Source: Bacteroidales bacterium (lineage in GTDB: Bacteria > Bacteroidota > Bacteroidia > Bacteroidales > UBA12077). From it: a stretch of DNA of 64,000 nucleotides. Both the position numbers and the translations under genes were made by a program. Where the stretch lies: assembly GCA_016342685.1 (NCBI GenBank), contig JAEINU010000001.1:558001-622000 (forward strand), written 5' to 3'. Within the stretch, counting starts at the first letter, position 1. The number at the start of each line of letters is the position of its first letter. The notes under the pieces are model-generated. The model ran no database searches and was not told the DNA's origin. It saw only the letters and a program-made list of their open reading frames with translations. Positions 28,378 to 37,232 of the stretch are shown here, piece after piece.

Positions 28378-29106
28378 TTATTCAAAAAGCTTATATGAAA
28401 CACCTAAATTAATTCTTACCTGATACATCTCATAATCAATATTTTCAAACTCTTTTTCGAAAATACTTTTAAATCCAATATTGAGTCTTGACCATAAATA
28501 AAACCGATGATTTATATCATAGCTGTAACCAATTAGAATTCCATAATCAAATGAATCTATATTTTCGTTAAAATCGTAAGGTATAGTTACTTCAGGGCCT
28601 GGCAAAACGGCATTATCTGTGATGTTTTTATCTGGTGAATAAATTCCATTTATACCTTTGGTTTCGAATCTGCCTTCTAATATTCTTGAATAATACATTC
28701 CGAATAAAAAACGACGACCTTCTTTTAATTTATAAAATGCTAAAAATGGGAATTCAACCATTCTTAGTTCAACATCAGTTTCTGTTTTTCCTGAGTAATA
28801 CATGGGGGTTCCATCGTCGTAATAAAAAGCCTGACTTACGACATCGGCATCTGCAGAAAAAGCAATTAAATGGTAATTAAGTTCCAAAGCTATTTGCCAT
28901 TTATCGTTTAGATTATATTCAGCTCCTAATCCCATTGATGGATAAGGTTTAGGAGTGCCACCTGCACCCTCTGGAATATCGGATAAGGGAAAAGGAATTG
29001 CTCCACCTAAGTCCACAGCCAAATTTGGATAAAAATTAAATTTTCGCTCCTGAGAATAACAGTTTAAAGTAGATAGTATGAAGATTAGAATAAAGATTCT
29101 TTTCAT
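28378..29106 (-). CDS. Small outer-membrane beta-barrel protein
   Basis: This 242-aa protein has a signal peptide (about 1-19, ending C-Y-S-Q). The mature part is rich in alternating aromatic/polar strands and Gly-Tyr turns (Y-G-I-L-I-G-Y-S-Y). The C-terminus, V-S-Y-K-L-F-E, ends one residue after an aromatic, which is near the usual outer-membrane barrel signal. The size suggests 8-10 strands, in the porin-family (PorT/OmpA-like) class of Bacteroidota barrels. No specific role can be read. It lies between a PCMD lipoprotein and the DUF6122-like gene, with short spacers. Confidence 0.65.
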   Translation of the reverse strand: MKRIFILIFILSTLNCYSQERKFNFYPNLAVDLGGAIPFPLSDIPEGAGGTPKPYPSMGLGAEYNLNDKWQIALELNYHLIAFSADADVVSQAFYYDDGTPMYYSGKTETDVELRMVEFPFLAFYKLKEGRRFLFGMYYSRILEGRFETKGINGIYSPDKNITDNAVLPGPEVTIPYDFNENIDSFDYGILIGYSYDINHRFYLWSRLNIGFKSIFEKEFENIDYEMYQVRINLGVSYKLFE

Positions 29107-29118
29107 ATTTTAAGGCTT

Positions 29119-30168
29119 TTAATCATAAATAAATTCCAGATCATCAATAACTAAGGTGCTTCCGACAGCACCTCTCCATAAATCACCATCTTTACTTGAT
29201 GAAAATACAACGGTAATGTGTGTTGGTGTTAATTGCGAAGTATAATTGAAAGTAATAGTGGTCTCAATTAACTCATCTGTAGTTGAATTAGAATATAACT
29301 CTGCTTTTGCAATTTCAGTTACTGAATCTCCATTTCTATTTTCAAGAATTGCATAAATAGCACATTGATCTTCACCGGAAATACCTTCTTCATCAAATCC
29401 TCCAAAAATATTATTGGAATTTTTTAATGTTGCTTGCTTATACCATTTGCCCGATGTGTATTTGTATTTAATTTTAAATGCTTTGGGCGAGAATGCAAAT
29501 GGAGTTCCAAAAATTGTAGCTTTCTTTGGATCAGATGGATTGGCTATAGCACCACTTAAATTAAATGTTCCTGTAAATAAGGTTGCTGCAGTTAAAGGAA
29601 GAGTTTTTACAGAATCGGTACGTATCTGAACCAAAGTATTGTTATTTGCAATTATTGGTTGAGTTCCATAAATAGAATAAGTACTTGTTCCCATATTTGC
29701 TGTTGACCAAATTGAAGTTTCTACAGAAGAACCTATTTCTTTGTAAAATTCTCCGTTTAAACCTTTATTATCTATCCAATTCTCAAAATTGGAATTTTGT
29801 AGTTGTTTGTGAATTAAAGTAATTTCCCAACTAACTAAATTCCCATCTTCCGATTCAATATCAAAAGAATACACTTCATCAGAATTGGTGAAAATAATTT
29901 CCCCACCATTTTTTAATGATGTTTTTGCACCTTTTGAAATAGATAATTCTGCATGTAATGTTAATGGAAATGATTGTAAGTTGAGATCATTGTTAATGTA
30001 TAACAATACTCTATTTGACTCATTTATTATTTCTGATTTAATGAGTTCTATATCTAAGTTAGAGATATCAACTATATCAAAATCTTTAAGTTCTGCATCT
30101 TTCAATTTCTCATTATTACAAGATAAAATCGAAATTACAATAACTAGAAGGAAGAGTGTTTTTTTCAT
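29119..30168 (-). CDS. PCMD-domain surface lipoprotein
   Basis: This 349-aa lipoprotein has lipobox I-L-S-C (Cys about residue 17). An N-terminal all-beta domain (about 25-125) is followed by N-S-N-F-E-N-W at about 129 and W-S-T-A-N-M-G-T. These two features open the PCMD (putative carbohydrate metabolism) jelly-roll that fills the rest. The domain is common on surface lipoproteins of gut and marine Bacteroidota and is thought to bind glycans, although this is unproven. It is the first gene of the operon with the small barrel protein and DUF6122-like protein. Confidence 0.75.
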   Translation of the reverse strand: MKKTLFLLVIVISILSCNNEKLKDAELKDFDIVDISNLDIELIKSEIINESNRVLLYINNDLNLQSFPLTLHAELSISKGAKTSLKNGGEIIFTNSDEVYSFDIESEDGNLVSWEITLIHKQLQNSNFENWIDNKGLNGEFYKEIGSSVETSIWSTANMGTSTYSIYGTQPIIANNNTLVQIRTDSVKTLPLTAATLFTGTFNLSGAIANPSDPKKATIFGTPFAFSPKAFKIKYKYTSGKWYKQATLKNSNNIFGGFDEEGISGEDQCAIYAILENRNGDSVTEIAKAELYSNSTTDELIETTITFNYTSQLTPTHITVVFSSSKDGDLWRGAVGSTLVIDDLEFIYD

Positions 30169-30322
30169 TGTTTAAAATTCTAAAGGTTTGCATAAAAATA
30201 GAAATTTATTTACTTCTTATTCATGTTTAGATGAAAAATTAGACAAATTTTTTCCTAAAAATATTATCTTGTATTTTATTGTTAGAATAGTATGGCTTTA
30301 TTAGAAATTAAATCTAGTCAAA

Positions 30323-31228
30323 ATGAAAAACATAATTATAACAGGAGGTTCTGGATTGGTTGGAATGCATCTTTCTGAAAAACTTAGAAAGAAAGGTTAT
30401 AATGTATTTGTTTTTAGCAGGTCAAAAAAAAATGTATCTGAATCAACTTCTTATTGGGATTATAAGAATAATATCATCAATAAGGATATTTTACAAAAGG
30501 CGAATTATATAGTGCACTTGGCAGGAGTAAATATAAGTTCAAAAAGATGGACAACGCATCGAAAGAAAGACATTGTAGAGAGTCGGGTAAAAACGGCCGA
30601 GTTTCTATTGAACTCAATTGATCAAGCTAATAATTCGCTAGAGTCTTTTATATCTGCTTCGGCAGTTGGTTATTATGGAGCAGTTACAAGTAATAATATT
30701 TTTACGGAGGAAGATAATTCAGCATCTGATTTCCTTGGAGTTACATGCAAAGAATGGGAGCAAACAGTAGATAAATTCAAGGCCTTGGGAATAAGAACTG
30801 TAAAATTACGCACAGGAATTGTTTTAGCAAAAGAAGGAGGGGCATTGCCTAAAATGATTCCTCCAATAAAATTGGGAATTGGATCGGCAATTGGTTCTGG
30901 AAAGCAATATATGCCCTGGATTCATATTGATGATTTATGCGATATTTATATAAAAGCAATTGAAGATGAAAATATGCAGGGGGTATATAATGCTATTGCT
31001 CCTGAGTATGTGAATAATTTTGAATTTACTAGATCTTTGGCTAAAGTGCTCAAAAAACCATTCTGGTTTCCTCAATTACCTTCAGTTTTAATGAAGTTGC
31101 TATTTGGCGAAATGGCGAATATTTTATTAAAAGGTAGCCGGGTTTCTTCTGAAAAAATCTTAAAATCAGGATTCGAATTTAAATATAGGAACCTGAAAGA
31201 TGCGCTTCAATCTTTAAATTTATGCTAG
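30323..31228 (+). CDS. TIGR01777-type NAD-dependent epimerase/dehydratase (SDR39U1/YfcH-like)
   Basis: This 301-aa atypical short-chain dehydrogenase begins with the Rossmann motif I-T-G-G-S-G-L-V-G-M-H-L at residues 5-16. It has S-A-S-A-V-G-Y-Y-G near 114 and the family-specific stretches W-T-x-x-R-K, L-R-T-G-I-V-L and P-W-I-H-I-D-D-L. These distinguish the TIGR01777 group (YfcH, SDR39U1). Substrates are not known for bacterial members. It stands alone, with no close operon partner. Confidence 0.87.
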   Translation: MKNIIITGGSGLVGMHLSEKLRKKGYNVFVFSRSKKNVSESTSYWDYKNNIINKDILQKANYIVHLAGVNISSKRWTTHRKKDIVESRVKTAEFLLNSIDQANNSLESFISASAVGYYGAVTSNNIFTEEDNSASDFLGVTCKEWEQTVDKFKALGIRTVKLRTGIVLAKEGGALPKMIPPIKLGIGSAIGSGKQYMPWIHIDDLCDIYIKAIEDENMQGVYNAIAPEYVNNFEFTRSLAKVLKKPFWFPQLPSVLMKLLFGEMANILLKGSRVSSEKILKSGFEFKYRNLKDALQSLNLC

Positions 31229-31313
31229 GTCTTAACTAAAAAATCTCATAATAACTTCGTATAAAATCTCAAATAAATTAAATTTGAACTTATCTAATGA
31301 AAATTAAATTTGT

Positions 31314-33323
31314 ATGAGAAAAGTTATTAAACCTTTTATAATAGTATTGATTCTTGTAGTAATCGGATATTTTGTATTTAAAATATATTTAACTCCAAAC
31401 GATCGGTTTAAAGCTATAAATATTATTCCTTCGAATTCAGCCTTGCTTGTAGAAATTGATGACCCTTTAAATACTTGGCAAAAAATTAATAAATCGTCAG
31501 TTTGGAATAACTTCACAACTAATGAGTTATTCGAAGAAATTAATTCAACAATATTATCGGCCGATTCTTTATTATCTAATAATAAGTTATTGTTTAAAGT
31601 TTTTGGTTCGCGATATGTTTTATTATCGGTTCACGAAAGACCCAATAGAGAATTTGAATCTATCATTGTAGCTGATCTTGAACGGTATTCGAAACTTGCA
31701 TCAATAAAAAAATATATTCTAGGATTGGACAATGAAAATATCAACATTACAAAAAGAGAGTATAAGGAGTTTGATATTTACGATATTTTCTTTAAAAAAG
31801 ATCATTCATCAATATACTTATCGTTTCATAAAAACTTAGCCGTTCTCAGTTATGACCAGCATCTTTTGGAAGAATCTTTAGATTGTATAATGAATCCTGT
31901 ATTGGGGAGGAATGACCAATTTGTGCAGATACACAACCAAATTTTTGGCGATGGTTTAATGCGTTTATACATTAACTACTCACAAGTTTTAAAAACCCTC
32001 GACTCGCAAGGTGTGAATATTTCTAAAGAGTTATTCGACTTTATCAATTCTGCATATTTTTCAGGATTTAAAATGGATGCTTTTGACGATCAACTTAATA
32101 TAGAGGGTTATACAAATATAAAAACGGATCAGATTTCGTATTTAAAAGCATTGGCAAAATCAGGATCTGGAGGATTTAAAACTCAAAAAATAATTCCCAA
32201 ATCGTTGCATTTTGCAGTGCGTTTAGGATTTGAAAGTTTTAATGGTTTTCTGAATGAGTTTGAAGAAATGCTTAGGATCGAGGGGGTTTACGATGAATAC
32301 TTAAGTAATTATAACAAAGTAGAGAAGAAGTTAGATATTGACATACAAGAGAATTTTATTGATTGGATTGATGATGAGATTACAATTTTTTCTATTGAAC
32401 CAAGATATAAGAATATGCAAGATGAGTTTTTTTTAGCCATAAAAGCTAAAAATAGAAGATCGGCTATTTCGAATCTTGAGTTTATTAAAAACCAAATTGA
32501 AAAGAAAACCCCTGCAAAATTTACATCAATTGAATATAAGGGGTACGATATTAATTATTTGCAAGTTACGGGTTTAATTAAACTCCTTTTTGGGAATGCA
32601 TTTTTAAAAATGGATAAACCTTACTATGCTGTAATTGAAGATGTTGTTGTGTTTAGTAATCATCCGCAATCAATAAAAGATTTAATAAACGATTACAAAA
32701 ACGACGAAACAATAAAGCAATGGAATACATTTCAAACTTTTTATAAAGGAAATTTTGGTTCTGAATCGAATATTTTTGCTTTCGCTAATATTCCTTTTTA
32801 TGTGAATTCATATTCAAAAAGTGTTAAGGCTGAGTTAAAAAATGATCTGAAATCAAATACCGACTTTTTTCAGAAATCTCCATTTATAGCTTTGGATATG
32901 CTTTCTAAGGGAGATTTGTTTCAAACAAAACTAGTGTTGTATTCTAATGATAGTTTATATAAAACAGAATTGTTGGATATTAAGGAGCGAAATATTTCAA
33001 AAGAAGATGTAGCTCCACTAGAGATGAATATACTTGAAGAACCCTTGCTTGAAAATCGAAATAAGCTAGAGAATAAAGATAATTTTGAAATAGATGATCT
33101 TGCAATAATAGATTTAGCAGCTAAAGAACATTACGAATATTTCGACGATAGCACCATCCGAATTGAGGTTGAGGTGCATAATGGGATTAAGGATGGAAGA
33201 TATATTGAATATTACGAGAATAGAGAAATAAAACTCAAAGGGAAATTTGAAAATGACATTCAGGTTGGAACATGGAAATATTATAACTCTGATGGGGAAC
33301 TTATTGAAAAGAAAAAATATTAA
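31314..33323 (+). CDS. DUF3352-like membrane-anchored protein with C-terminal MORN-type repeats
   Basis: This 669-aa protein has one N-terminal membrane span (about 7-25) and a large non-cytoplasmic part. The stretch I-I-P-S-N-S-A-L-L-V-E-I-D-D-P at about 37-51 is the start typical of DUF3352 proteins. The body (60-560) has repeated beta-rich blocks. The last 50 residues (D-G-R-Y-I-E-Y-Y-E-N, G-K-F-E-N-D-I-Q-V-G-T-W-K-Y-Y) look like two MORN-2 repeats, usually seen in surface or toxin-antitoxin-like proteins. The combination is unusual. TAAATTTG boxes lie just before the start (31279-31286 and 31305-31312). No function is known. Confidence 0.62.
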   Translation: MRKVIKPFIIVLILVVIGYFVFKIYLTPNDRFKAINIIPSNSALLVEIDDPLNTWQKINKSSVWNNFTTNELFEEINSTILSADSLLSNNKLLFKVFGSRYVLLSVHERPNREFESIIVADLERYSKLASIKKYILGLDNENINITKREYKEFDIYDIFFKKDHSSIYLSFHKNLAVLSYDQHLLEESLDCIMNPVLGRNDQFVQIHNQIFGDGLMRLYINYSQVLKTLDSQGVNISKELFDFINSAYFSGFKMDAFDDQLNIEGYTNIKTDQISYLKALAKSGSGGFKTQKIIPKSLHFAVRLGFESFNGFLNEFEEMLRIEGVYDEYLSNYNKVEKKLDIDIQENFIDWIDDEITIFSIEPRYKNMQDEFFLAIKAKNRRSAISNLEFIKNQIEKKTPAKFTSIEYKGYDINYLQVTGLIKLLFGNAFLKMDKPYYAVIEDVVVFSNHPQSIKDLINDYKNDETIKQWNTFQTFYKGNFGSESNIFAFANIPFYVNSYSKSVKAELKNDLKSNTDFFQKSPFIALDMLSKGDLFQTKLVLYSNDSLYKTELLDIKERNISKEDVAPLEMNILEEPLLENRNKLENKDNFEIDDLAIIDLAAKEHYEYFDDSTIRIEVEVHNGIKDGRYIEYYENREIKLKGKFENDIQVGTWKYYNSDGELIEKKKY

Positions 33324-33629
33324 TTAGCCTAAAAAGTAATTGTATATATACTTCGAAACAAAATAAATAACTGCAATTATAAGGACAGATATAGTTGAGG
33401 AGATAATAAAACTTTTCTGTTTCTGTTTTATAATCTGAATTTTAATTTTTCGTTTTAATGTGGAAAGTTCCTTTTCATTTAAACTATTTCTATCGTTGAA
33501 TTTATGATATTTAGCTTTTATCTTAGAAACAGCAGTTCGCATTTGTTCATATTTTGAACGTTGCTCTTGTTTTAAAATGCGGTTGTTTTGCAATCTTCTA
33601 ATTGCTTCTAATGCGTGTCCTGATCCCAT
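33324..33629 (-). CDS. Small C-terminally membrane-anchored hypothetical protein
   Basis: This protein of about 101 aa starts at M-G-S-G-H-A-L-E-A-I-R-R-L, 5 bp after the channel gene stop. The longer open frame to 33719 only reads through the end of that gene in another frame. Residues 5-75 are basic, charged helices (many K/R/E). Residues 77-95 form one membrane span near the C-terminus. The pattern is a tail-anchored or inward helical protein with no recognised domain. Operon position behind a potassium-channel-like gene suggests a linked role, but this is only an inference. Confidence 0.55.
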   Translation of the reverse strand: MGSGHALEAIRRLQNNRILKQEQRSKYEQMRTAVSKIKAKYHKFNDRNSLNEKELSTLKRKIKIQIIKQKQKSFIISSTISVLIIAVIYFVSKYIYNYFLG

Positions 33630-33634
33630 ACGAA

Positions 33635-35383
33635 TTATCTCAAAATTTTCCGAACAAATGCTACTGTAAAATACGACATCAAGAATAATCCTACAAATCC
33701 TTCGAGTCCCGAAAGCCATCTAAAAGCTCCCGAAGGATAGTAATCACCGTAACCAATAGTTAAAAATGTAATTGCACTGTGGTAAAAAGATACAGCAACT
33801 TTTCCCAGTTTATCAGGATCTCCCAGAGAAGAAACTATTTTCGTGTCAATAAAAAAGGGTAGTATTAAGTATAAAAGTGAAAAGAAAATGTATCCAAATA
33901 CCATGCTCGTTAAAACTCTTAACGGATTTGTAGCATACAATCCAATTTTATCGAATACCAACCATTGAAATGCATACGATGGATATTTCCATAACCTACT
34001 TATCGGTTTATCGTGAATAGCATCTTGTAAATCGGCATCTAGTTCATTTCGTTTAAATTCTACATATGCCTTATCTTCATCAGTATATTGACCGGTATTA
34101 TTAAAATTTTCTTTTAAAATTCGGAATTGCTCGGCATAATCTCTCTTACTTGGAGAATTTTGTGAGTATATTAATTTTTTCACATCATTTATATACCAAT
34201 CGATGTAAATTCTACCAATTAACCTCATTCCCGAGAAGTTGATCGTTTTAATATCAAGATCAAAATCGTAAGGTTTAATGTCAATTATGTCACGTGCAAT
34301 TGTATCCGATAAATCTATATGCTCGCACTTAGATACTCTTAGATCAGCGTAATAATCTAAATGGCAAGACTTTAGCGATAGTTGTTTTATGTGCGAATTG
34401 TTAAAACTTAAATTTCCTTTGCCGAAATTGGCATTGTCGAGAAACAACAGTGTATTATCCAATTCTGCTTGTTCGAAAGATAAGTTTCCATCTCCCCATA
34501 TAGTTCTACGGAAAGTTATTTTTCCTGCTAAATGTTGACAAGCTTCGAATGTTTTTTCACCGTTTCCAAAGATCGATCGATTAAAACTAACTTTGGCATT
34601 TGCAAATTCGGTAGTGCGAAAATCGATTCTGCCATTTCCAAATTCGGTACGTTCAAAAATGAGCTCTTTACAATGGAATCGGGCAAAATGAAAATCAATT
34701 TTTCCATCTTCGAATCTTGCAACTTTAAAAGATACTCGATTTGATTTAAACTCAGAATTTATAAATGTTACATTTCCTTTATTGAACTCTGTATTTACAA
34801 ATAGAACATTGCCTTCGCCAAAATGTGCGTACTGGAAATTTTTATGTCCAGTACCAAAATAGGAGTTTTTGAAGTTTACTTCACCATTTCCAAAATTGAC
34901 ATTCGAAAAATCAGTGTTTCCATCGTTAAAAAATACATAGCTAAAATTTATTCCTCCATTATTAAATTGCGATGAGTTAAAATTAACAGCTCCGTTAAGG
35001 AAATGTGCATTTTCAAAATTCTTATACTCATCATCAAACTCAGCAAAGGAAAAATCTGTTGCAATTCGAGAATCAAAAAATGTATTAAAAGCTGAAAATT
35101 GATGTATCTTAACTAGAGCTTTTTTTTCAATATTTCTACTTTCTTTATAATCAATTAATGAAAAATTCTCGACATAACAATTATCTAAATTAATAGCTTG
35201 TTCTTTGTCTATTAGTTTGTATATGTGTTCTTTATCAATGTATCCAAGTTCGATATAGGTAATCTCTTTTTTACTTTCATCTAAAAATGAAATAGTAGCA
35301 GTGTTCTCATATTCCTTTCCGTTTTCAGCTTTGAAAGGGGCATCTTTAACTTTTATTTTGTAGCTGTAAAAATCTTTTATCAT
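33635..35383 (-). CDS. Ion channel with 18-copy 12-residue repeat domain
   Basis: In this 582-aa protein, residues 1-110 are a mixed alpha/beta N-terminus. Residues 116-331 are 18 contiguous 12-residue repeats with consensus F-x-x-G-x-(V/I)-x-F-x-x-(A/S/T)-x, likely a beta-solenoid. Residues about 440-580 hold two membrane spans around a pore loop, with selectivity filter T-I-G-Y-G-D, the signature of potassium channels. The spacing is 12, not the five residues of pentapeptide repeats, although profile searches may call them that. The repeats probably form a cytoplasmic sensor or assembly domain. A -7 box TATATTTG (minus strand, 35406-35413) lies about 20 bp upstream. Confidence 0.8.
   Translation of the reverse strand: MIKDFYSYKIKVKDAPFKAENGKEYENTATISFLDESKKEITYIELGYIDKEHIYKLIDKEQAINLDNCYVENFSLIDYKESRNIEKKALVKIHQFSAFNTFFDSRIATDFSFAEFDDEYKNFENAHFLNGAVNFNSSQFNNGGINFSYVFFNDGNTDFSNVNFGNGEVNFKNSYFGTGHKNFQYAHFGEGNVLFVNTEFNKGNVTFINSEFKSNRVSFKVARFEDGKIDFHFARFHCKELIFERTEFGNGRIDFRTTEFANAKVSFNRSIFGNGEKTFEACQHLAGKITFRRTIWGDGNLSFEQAELDNTLLFLDNANFGKGNLSFNNSHIKQLSLKSCHLDYYADLRVSKCEHIDLSDTIARDIIDIKPYDFDLDIKTINFSGMRLIGRIYIDWYINDVKKLIYSQNSPSKRDYAEQFRILKENFNNTGQYTDEDKAYVEFKRNELDADLQDAIHDKPISRLWKYPSYAFQWLVFDKIGLYATNPLRVLTSMVFGYIFFSLLYLILPFFIDTKIVSSLGDPDKLGKVAVSFYHSAITFLTIGYGDYYPSGAFRWLSGLEGFVGLFLMSYFTVAFVRKILR
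34391..35038 (-). repeat. Eighteen in-frame 36-bp (12-codon) units
   Basis: These units encode residues 116-331 of the channel protein. Every unit is exactly 12 codons with no insertion. The DNA sequences have diverged while the protein pattern (Phe at position 1, Gly at 4, Phe at 8) is kept, so the array is old and under selection rather than freshly duplicated. Confidence 0.85.
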
Positions 35384-35528
35384 TAATTATAATCTCTAGT
35401 TAATTCAAATATAATAATTTTTCGATTAGCTTTTGCTTATTATTAGCTATGTTTTAATTGATTAAGCTTGATAGTAACAATTATTGTTTTTATTCGTAAT
35501 CTTAAATGTTAAACAAAAAAATCTAGCT

Positions 35529-36026
35529 ATGAAAATTACTTTGAATAAAATGGTTCTAATCCTTGCTATATTCATGTTTGGATTTATTTCTTGCGAAGAT
35601 GATGATAAAGATAAAGATTCATCTGACGATACTCTGTATGTTAAATTCGAAAATTACAACGAATCGGAATATACCATCACTGGTATTCAATTATTGAACA
35701 TGGGAGTAGCAGGTACTTATGAAGAACCAGTTGGTGAATTTGGGGAAAATGTTTTAACGGATGGGCAAATAATTGCTCCCGGAGAACATGCTTTTTTTAC
35801 CTTAGATATTCCCAGCTCGCACTATGCATATTATAGACTAACGGTTGATGATGGAAATGGAACCCAGATAGTTTTGCACGAGCAACTTGATTACACTGAA
35901 TCTTACGATGGAACTATTACACATTGGGGGGGGGGAGATAGAACGGTTCAAGTGACCATTAAAACTGATATTCTTACAGGTTTAATCTGGATACAAAGTT
36001 GGTCTGATTGGGTTGGTATCGAATAA
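35529..36026 (+). CDS. Small lipoprotein carrying a G10 homopolymer
   Basis: This 165-aa lipoprotein starts at 35529 (M-K-I-T-L-N-K-M-V-L-I-L...F-I-S-C-E-D-D-D, lipobox Cys 22). The upstream ATG at 35484 adds a poor N-terminus. After a D/K/S-rich linker it is beta-rich, with no family I recognise. A run of ten Gs (35926-35935) encodes W-G-G-G near residue 133, inside a gene of otherwise AT-rich codons. Loss or gain of one G would truncate the protein within a few codons, removing about 30 residues. It is divergent from the channel gene. Confidence 0.7.
   Translation: MKITLNKMVLILAIFMFGFISCEDDDKDKDSSDDTLYVKFENYNESEYTITGIQLLNMGVAGTYEEPVGEFGENVLTDGQIIAPGEHAFFTLDIPSSHYAYYRLTVDDGNGTQIVLHEQLDYTESYDGTITHWGGGDRTVQVTIKTDILTGLIWIQSWSDWVGIE
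35926..35935 (+). repeat. Poly-G (10) tract, candidate phase-variable site
   Basis: Ten consecutive Gs lie within the lipoprotein gene. Nine Gs would end the frame at a TGA about eight codons on; eleven would end it at a TAG within five codons. Long G runs in an AT-rich genome are known slippage sites. Confidence 0.75.
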
Positions 36027-36041
36027 GCTATAAAAATAAAT

Positions 36042-36082
36042 TAATAAGGAGCTTCTGTATTTCAAAAAAAGCTCCTTATTTG
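36042..36082. terminator. Bidirectional terminator between lipoprotein and DUF5808 genes
   Basis: Arms AATAAGGAGCT and AGCTCCTTATT around a 16-nt loop lie between converging genes. The U-tract is modest on the plus side. Confidence 0.6.
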
Positions 36083-36086
36083 TGTT

Positions 36087-36281
36087 TTATATTATCTGAT
36101 AAAGAGTAATTGCTAAAGCTATACCTAGGATAATAATATATGTAAATATATTTCCAAAATTAAGTGTCCATCCTCTGTAACGATCTTGCTTTGGCACGAT
36201 TAATCTTTTATCCTTAGGATTAAAATAAAATATGCCTAGTTTATAATTATCCGGATTGTTTATATCTCGATTTAAACTCAT
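36087..36281 (-). CDS. DUF5808-like small membrane protein
   Basis: This 64-aa protein has F-Y-F-N-P-K-D-K-R-L-I-V-P-K at about 18-31 and R-G-W-T-L-N-F-G-N at about 35-43, then one membrane span to the C-terminus. The N-P-x-D-x-R-x-x-V-P-K ... G-W-T-x-N-F pattern is DUF5808, often found at the end of SdpI-like proteins. Its start overlaps the hydrolase stop by four bases (ATGA type), so it is the last gene of the DUF2089 operon. Confidence 0.7.
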   Translation of the reverse strand: MSLNRDINNPDNYKLGIFYFNPKDKRLIVPKQDRYRGWTLNFGNIFTYIIILGIALAITLYQII

Positions 36282-37228
36282 TTCGTTTGGCTTATAAAAT
36301 TTACTATTGTTGTAATTAAATCAGAATTAATTTTTAAATCAGGATTCGTATACGACTGGATATTTTCTTGCAAATCTCCCGATATTGTTTTTAATACATG
36401 ATTCATATTATCAATTTCAATTACCTCTGTTTTTGAAGCTTTTGCAAGGATTTTTGCTTCATTAAGATCAATCTGAATATCTTTATTTCCATTAATAATT
36501 ATAATGGGAGTGTGGATATTCTTAATTAATTCTTCTGGACTGTATTTAAACCACGAAATTAAAAAAGTTTGTGCACTGGGTCTGAAAAGCGCATTTAACT
36601 GAGGAGGTACATTTTTCACAATATCACCAGCTTTTAGACTATCAACAATTTGTTCTACTTGTGAATAGAAGGCGGGAGGCAATTTAGGTTTAAGCTGATT
36701 TTTTAAGATGATATCTGCTGAATTCCCAGCCCCAGCAAGTGATATAAAGCCTTTGATATTATTTTTCTGTAAAGCAATTAAACCCAATAATGAACCTTCA
36801 CTATGCCCTATCACATATATATTGTCATAATTTTCTTCTTTAAGATAGGATAGAATTGATTCTACATCTTGGGCGAATAAATCGATAGTTAAATCCGATT
36901 CTTTAAAATCAGAATACGAACTTTTACCTATGCCTCGTTTATCGAAACGTAAAGTGGCAATATTATTTTGGTTTAAATCTTCTGCTAAAAATTTTATGTA
37001 GTTGTTCTCTACTCCCTGCTGATTTCCATTTAAGTCAGTAGCACCCGACCCAGCAATTATTAATGCAATTGCAGGATTTTTAACTTTTGCAGGTTTTGAT
37101 AATACGGCATGTAAGGAGATATCTGAAAGAGGAATGCTTAGTGTGTCGGTTTTTACTTCTACTTTTTGTGAAAAACAGAAAGAACTTAAAGTAAAAAGAC
37201 TAATAAATAATAAGGTAATTTTTTTCAT
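36278..37228 (-). CDS. Secreted alpha/beta hydrolase
   Basis: This 316-aa protein has a signal peptide (about 1-20, ending C-F-S-Q). The serine hydrolase nucleophile elbow is G-H-S-E-G-S at 141-146 (Ser143), the likely acid is the Asp in N-G-N-K-D-I-Q near 250, and the base is the His in N-M-N-H-V-L near 280. The N-terminal G-S-G-A-T-D-L-N-G-N-Q segment and F-D-K-R-G-I-G-K-S are typical of this exported hydrolase group. The substrate is unknown; esterase or peptidase activity is possible. It sits between YIP1-like and DUF5808 genes. Confidence 0.83.
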   Translation of the reverse strand: MKKITLLFISLFTLSSFCFSQKVEVKTDTLSIPLSDISLHAVLSKPAKVKNPAIALIIAGSGATDLNGNQQGVENNYIKFLAEDLNQNNIATLRFDKRGIGKSSYSDFKESDLTIDLFAQDVESILSYLKEENYDNIYVIGHSEGSLLGLIALQKNNIKGFISLAGAGNSADIILKNQLKPKLPPAFYSQVEQIVDSLKAGDIVKNVPPQLNALFRPSAQTFLISWFKYSPEELIKNIHTPIIIINGNKDIQIDLNEAKILAKASKTEVIEIDNMNHVLKTISGDLQENIQSYTNPDLKINSDLITTIVNFISQTK

Positions 37229-37232
37229 GTGA

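Noticed and set aside
33630-33719. N-terminal extension of the small tail-anchored protein frame
   Set aside because: It reads through the 3' end of the channel gene in another frame; the later ATG just after that stop is the better start.
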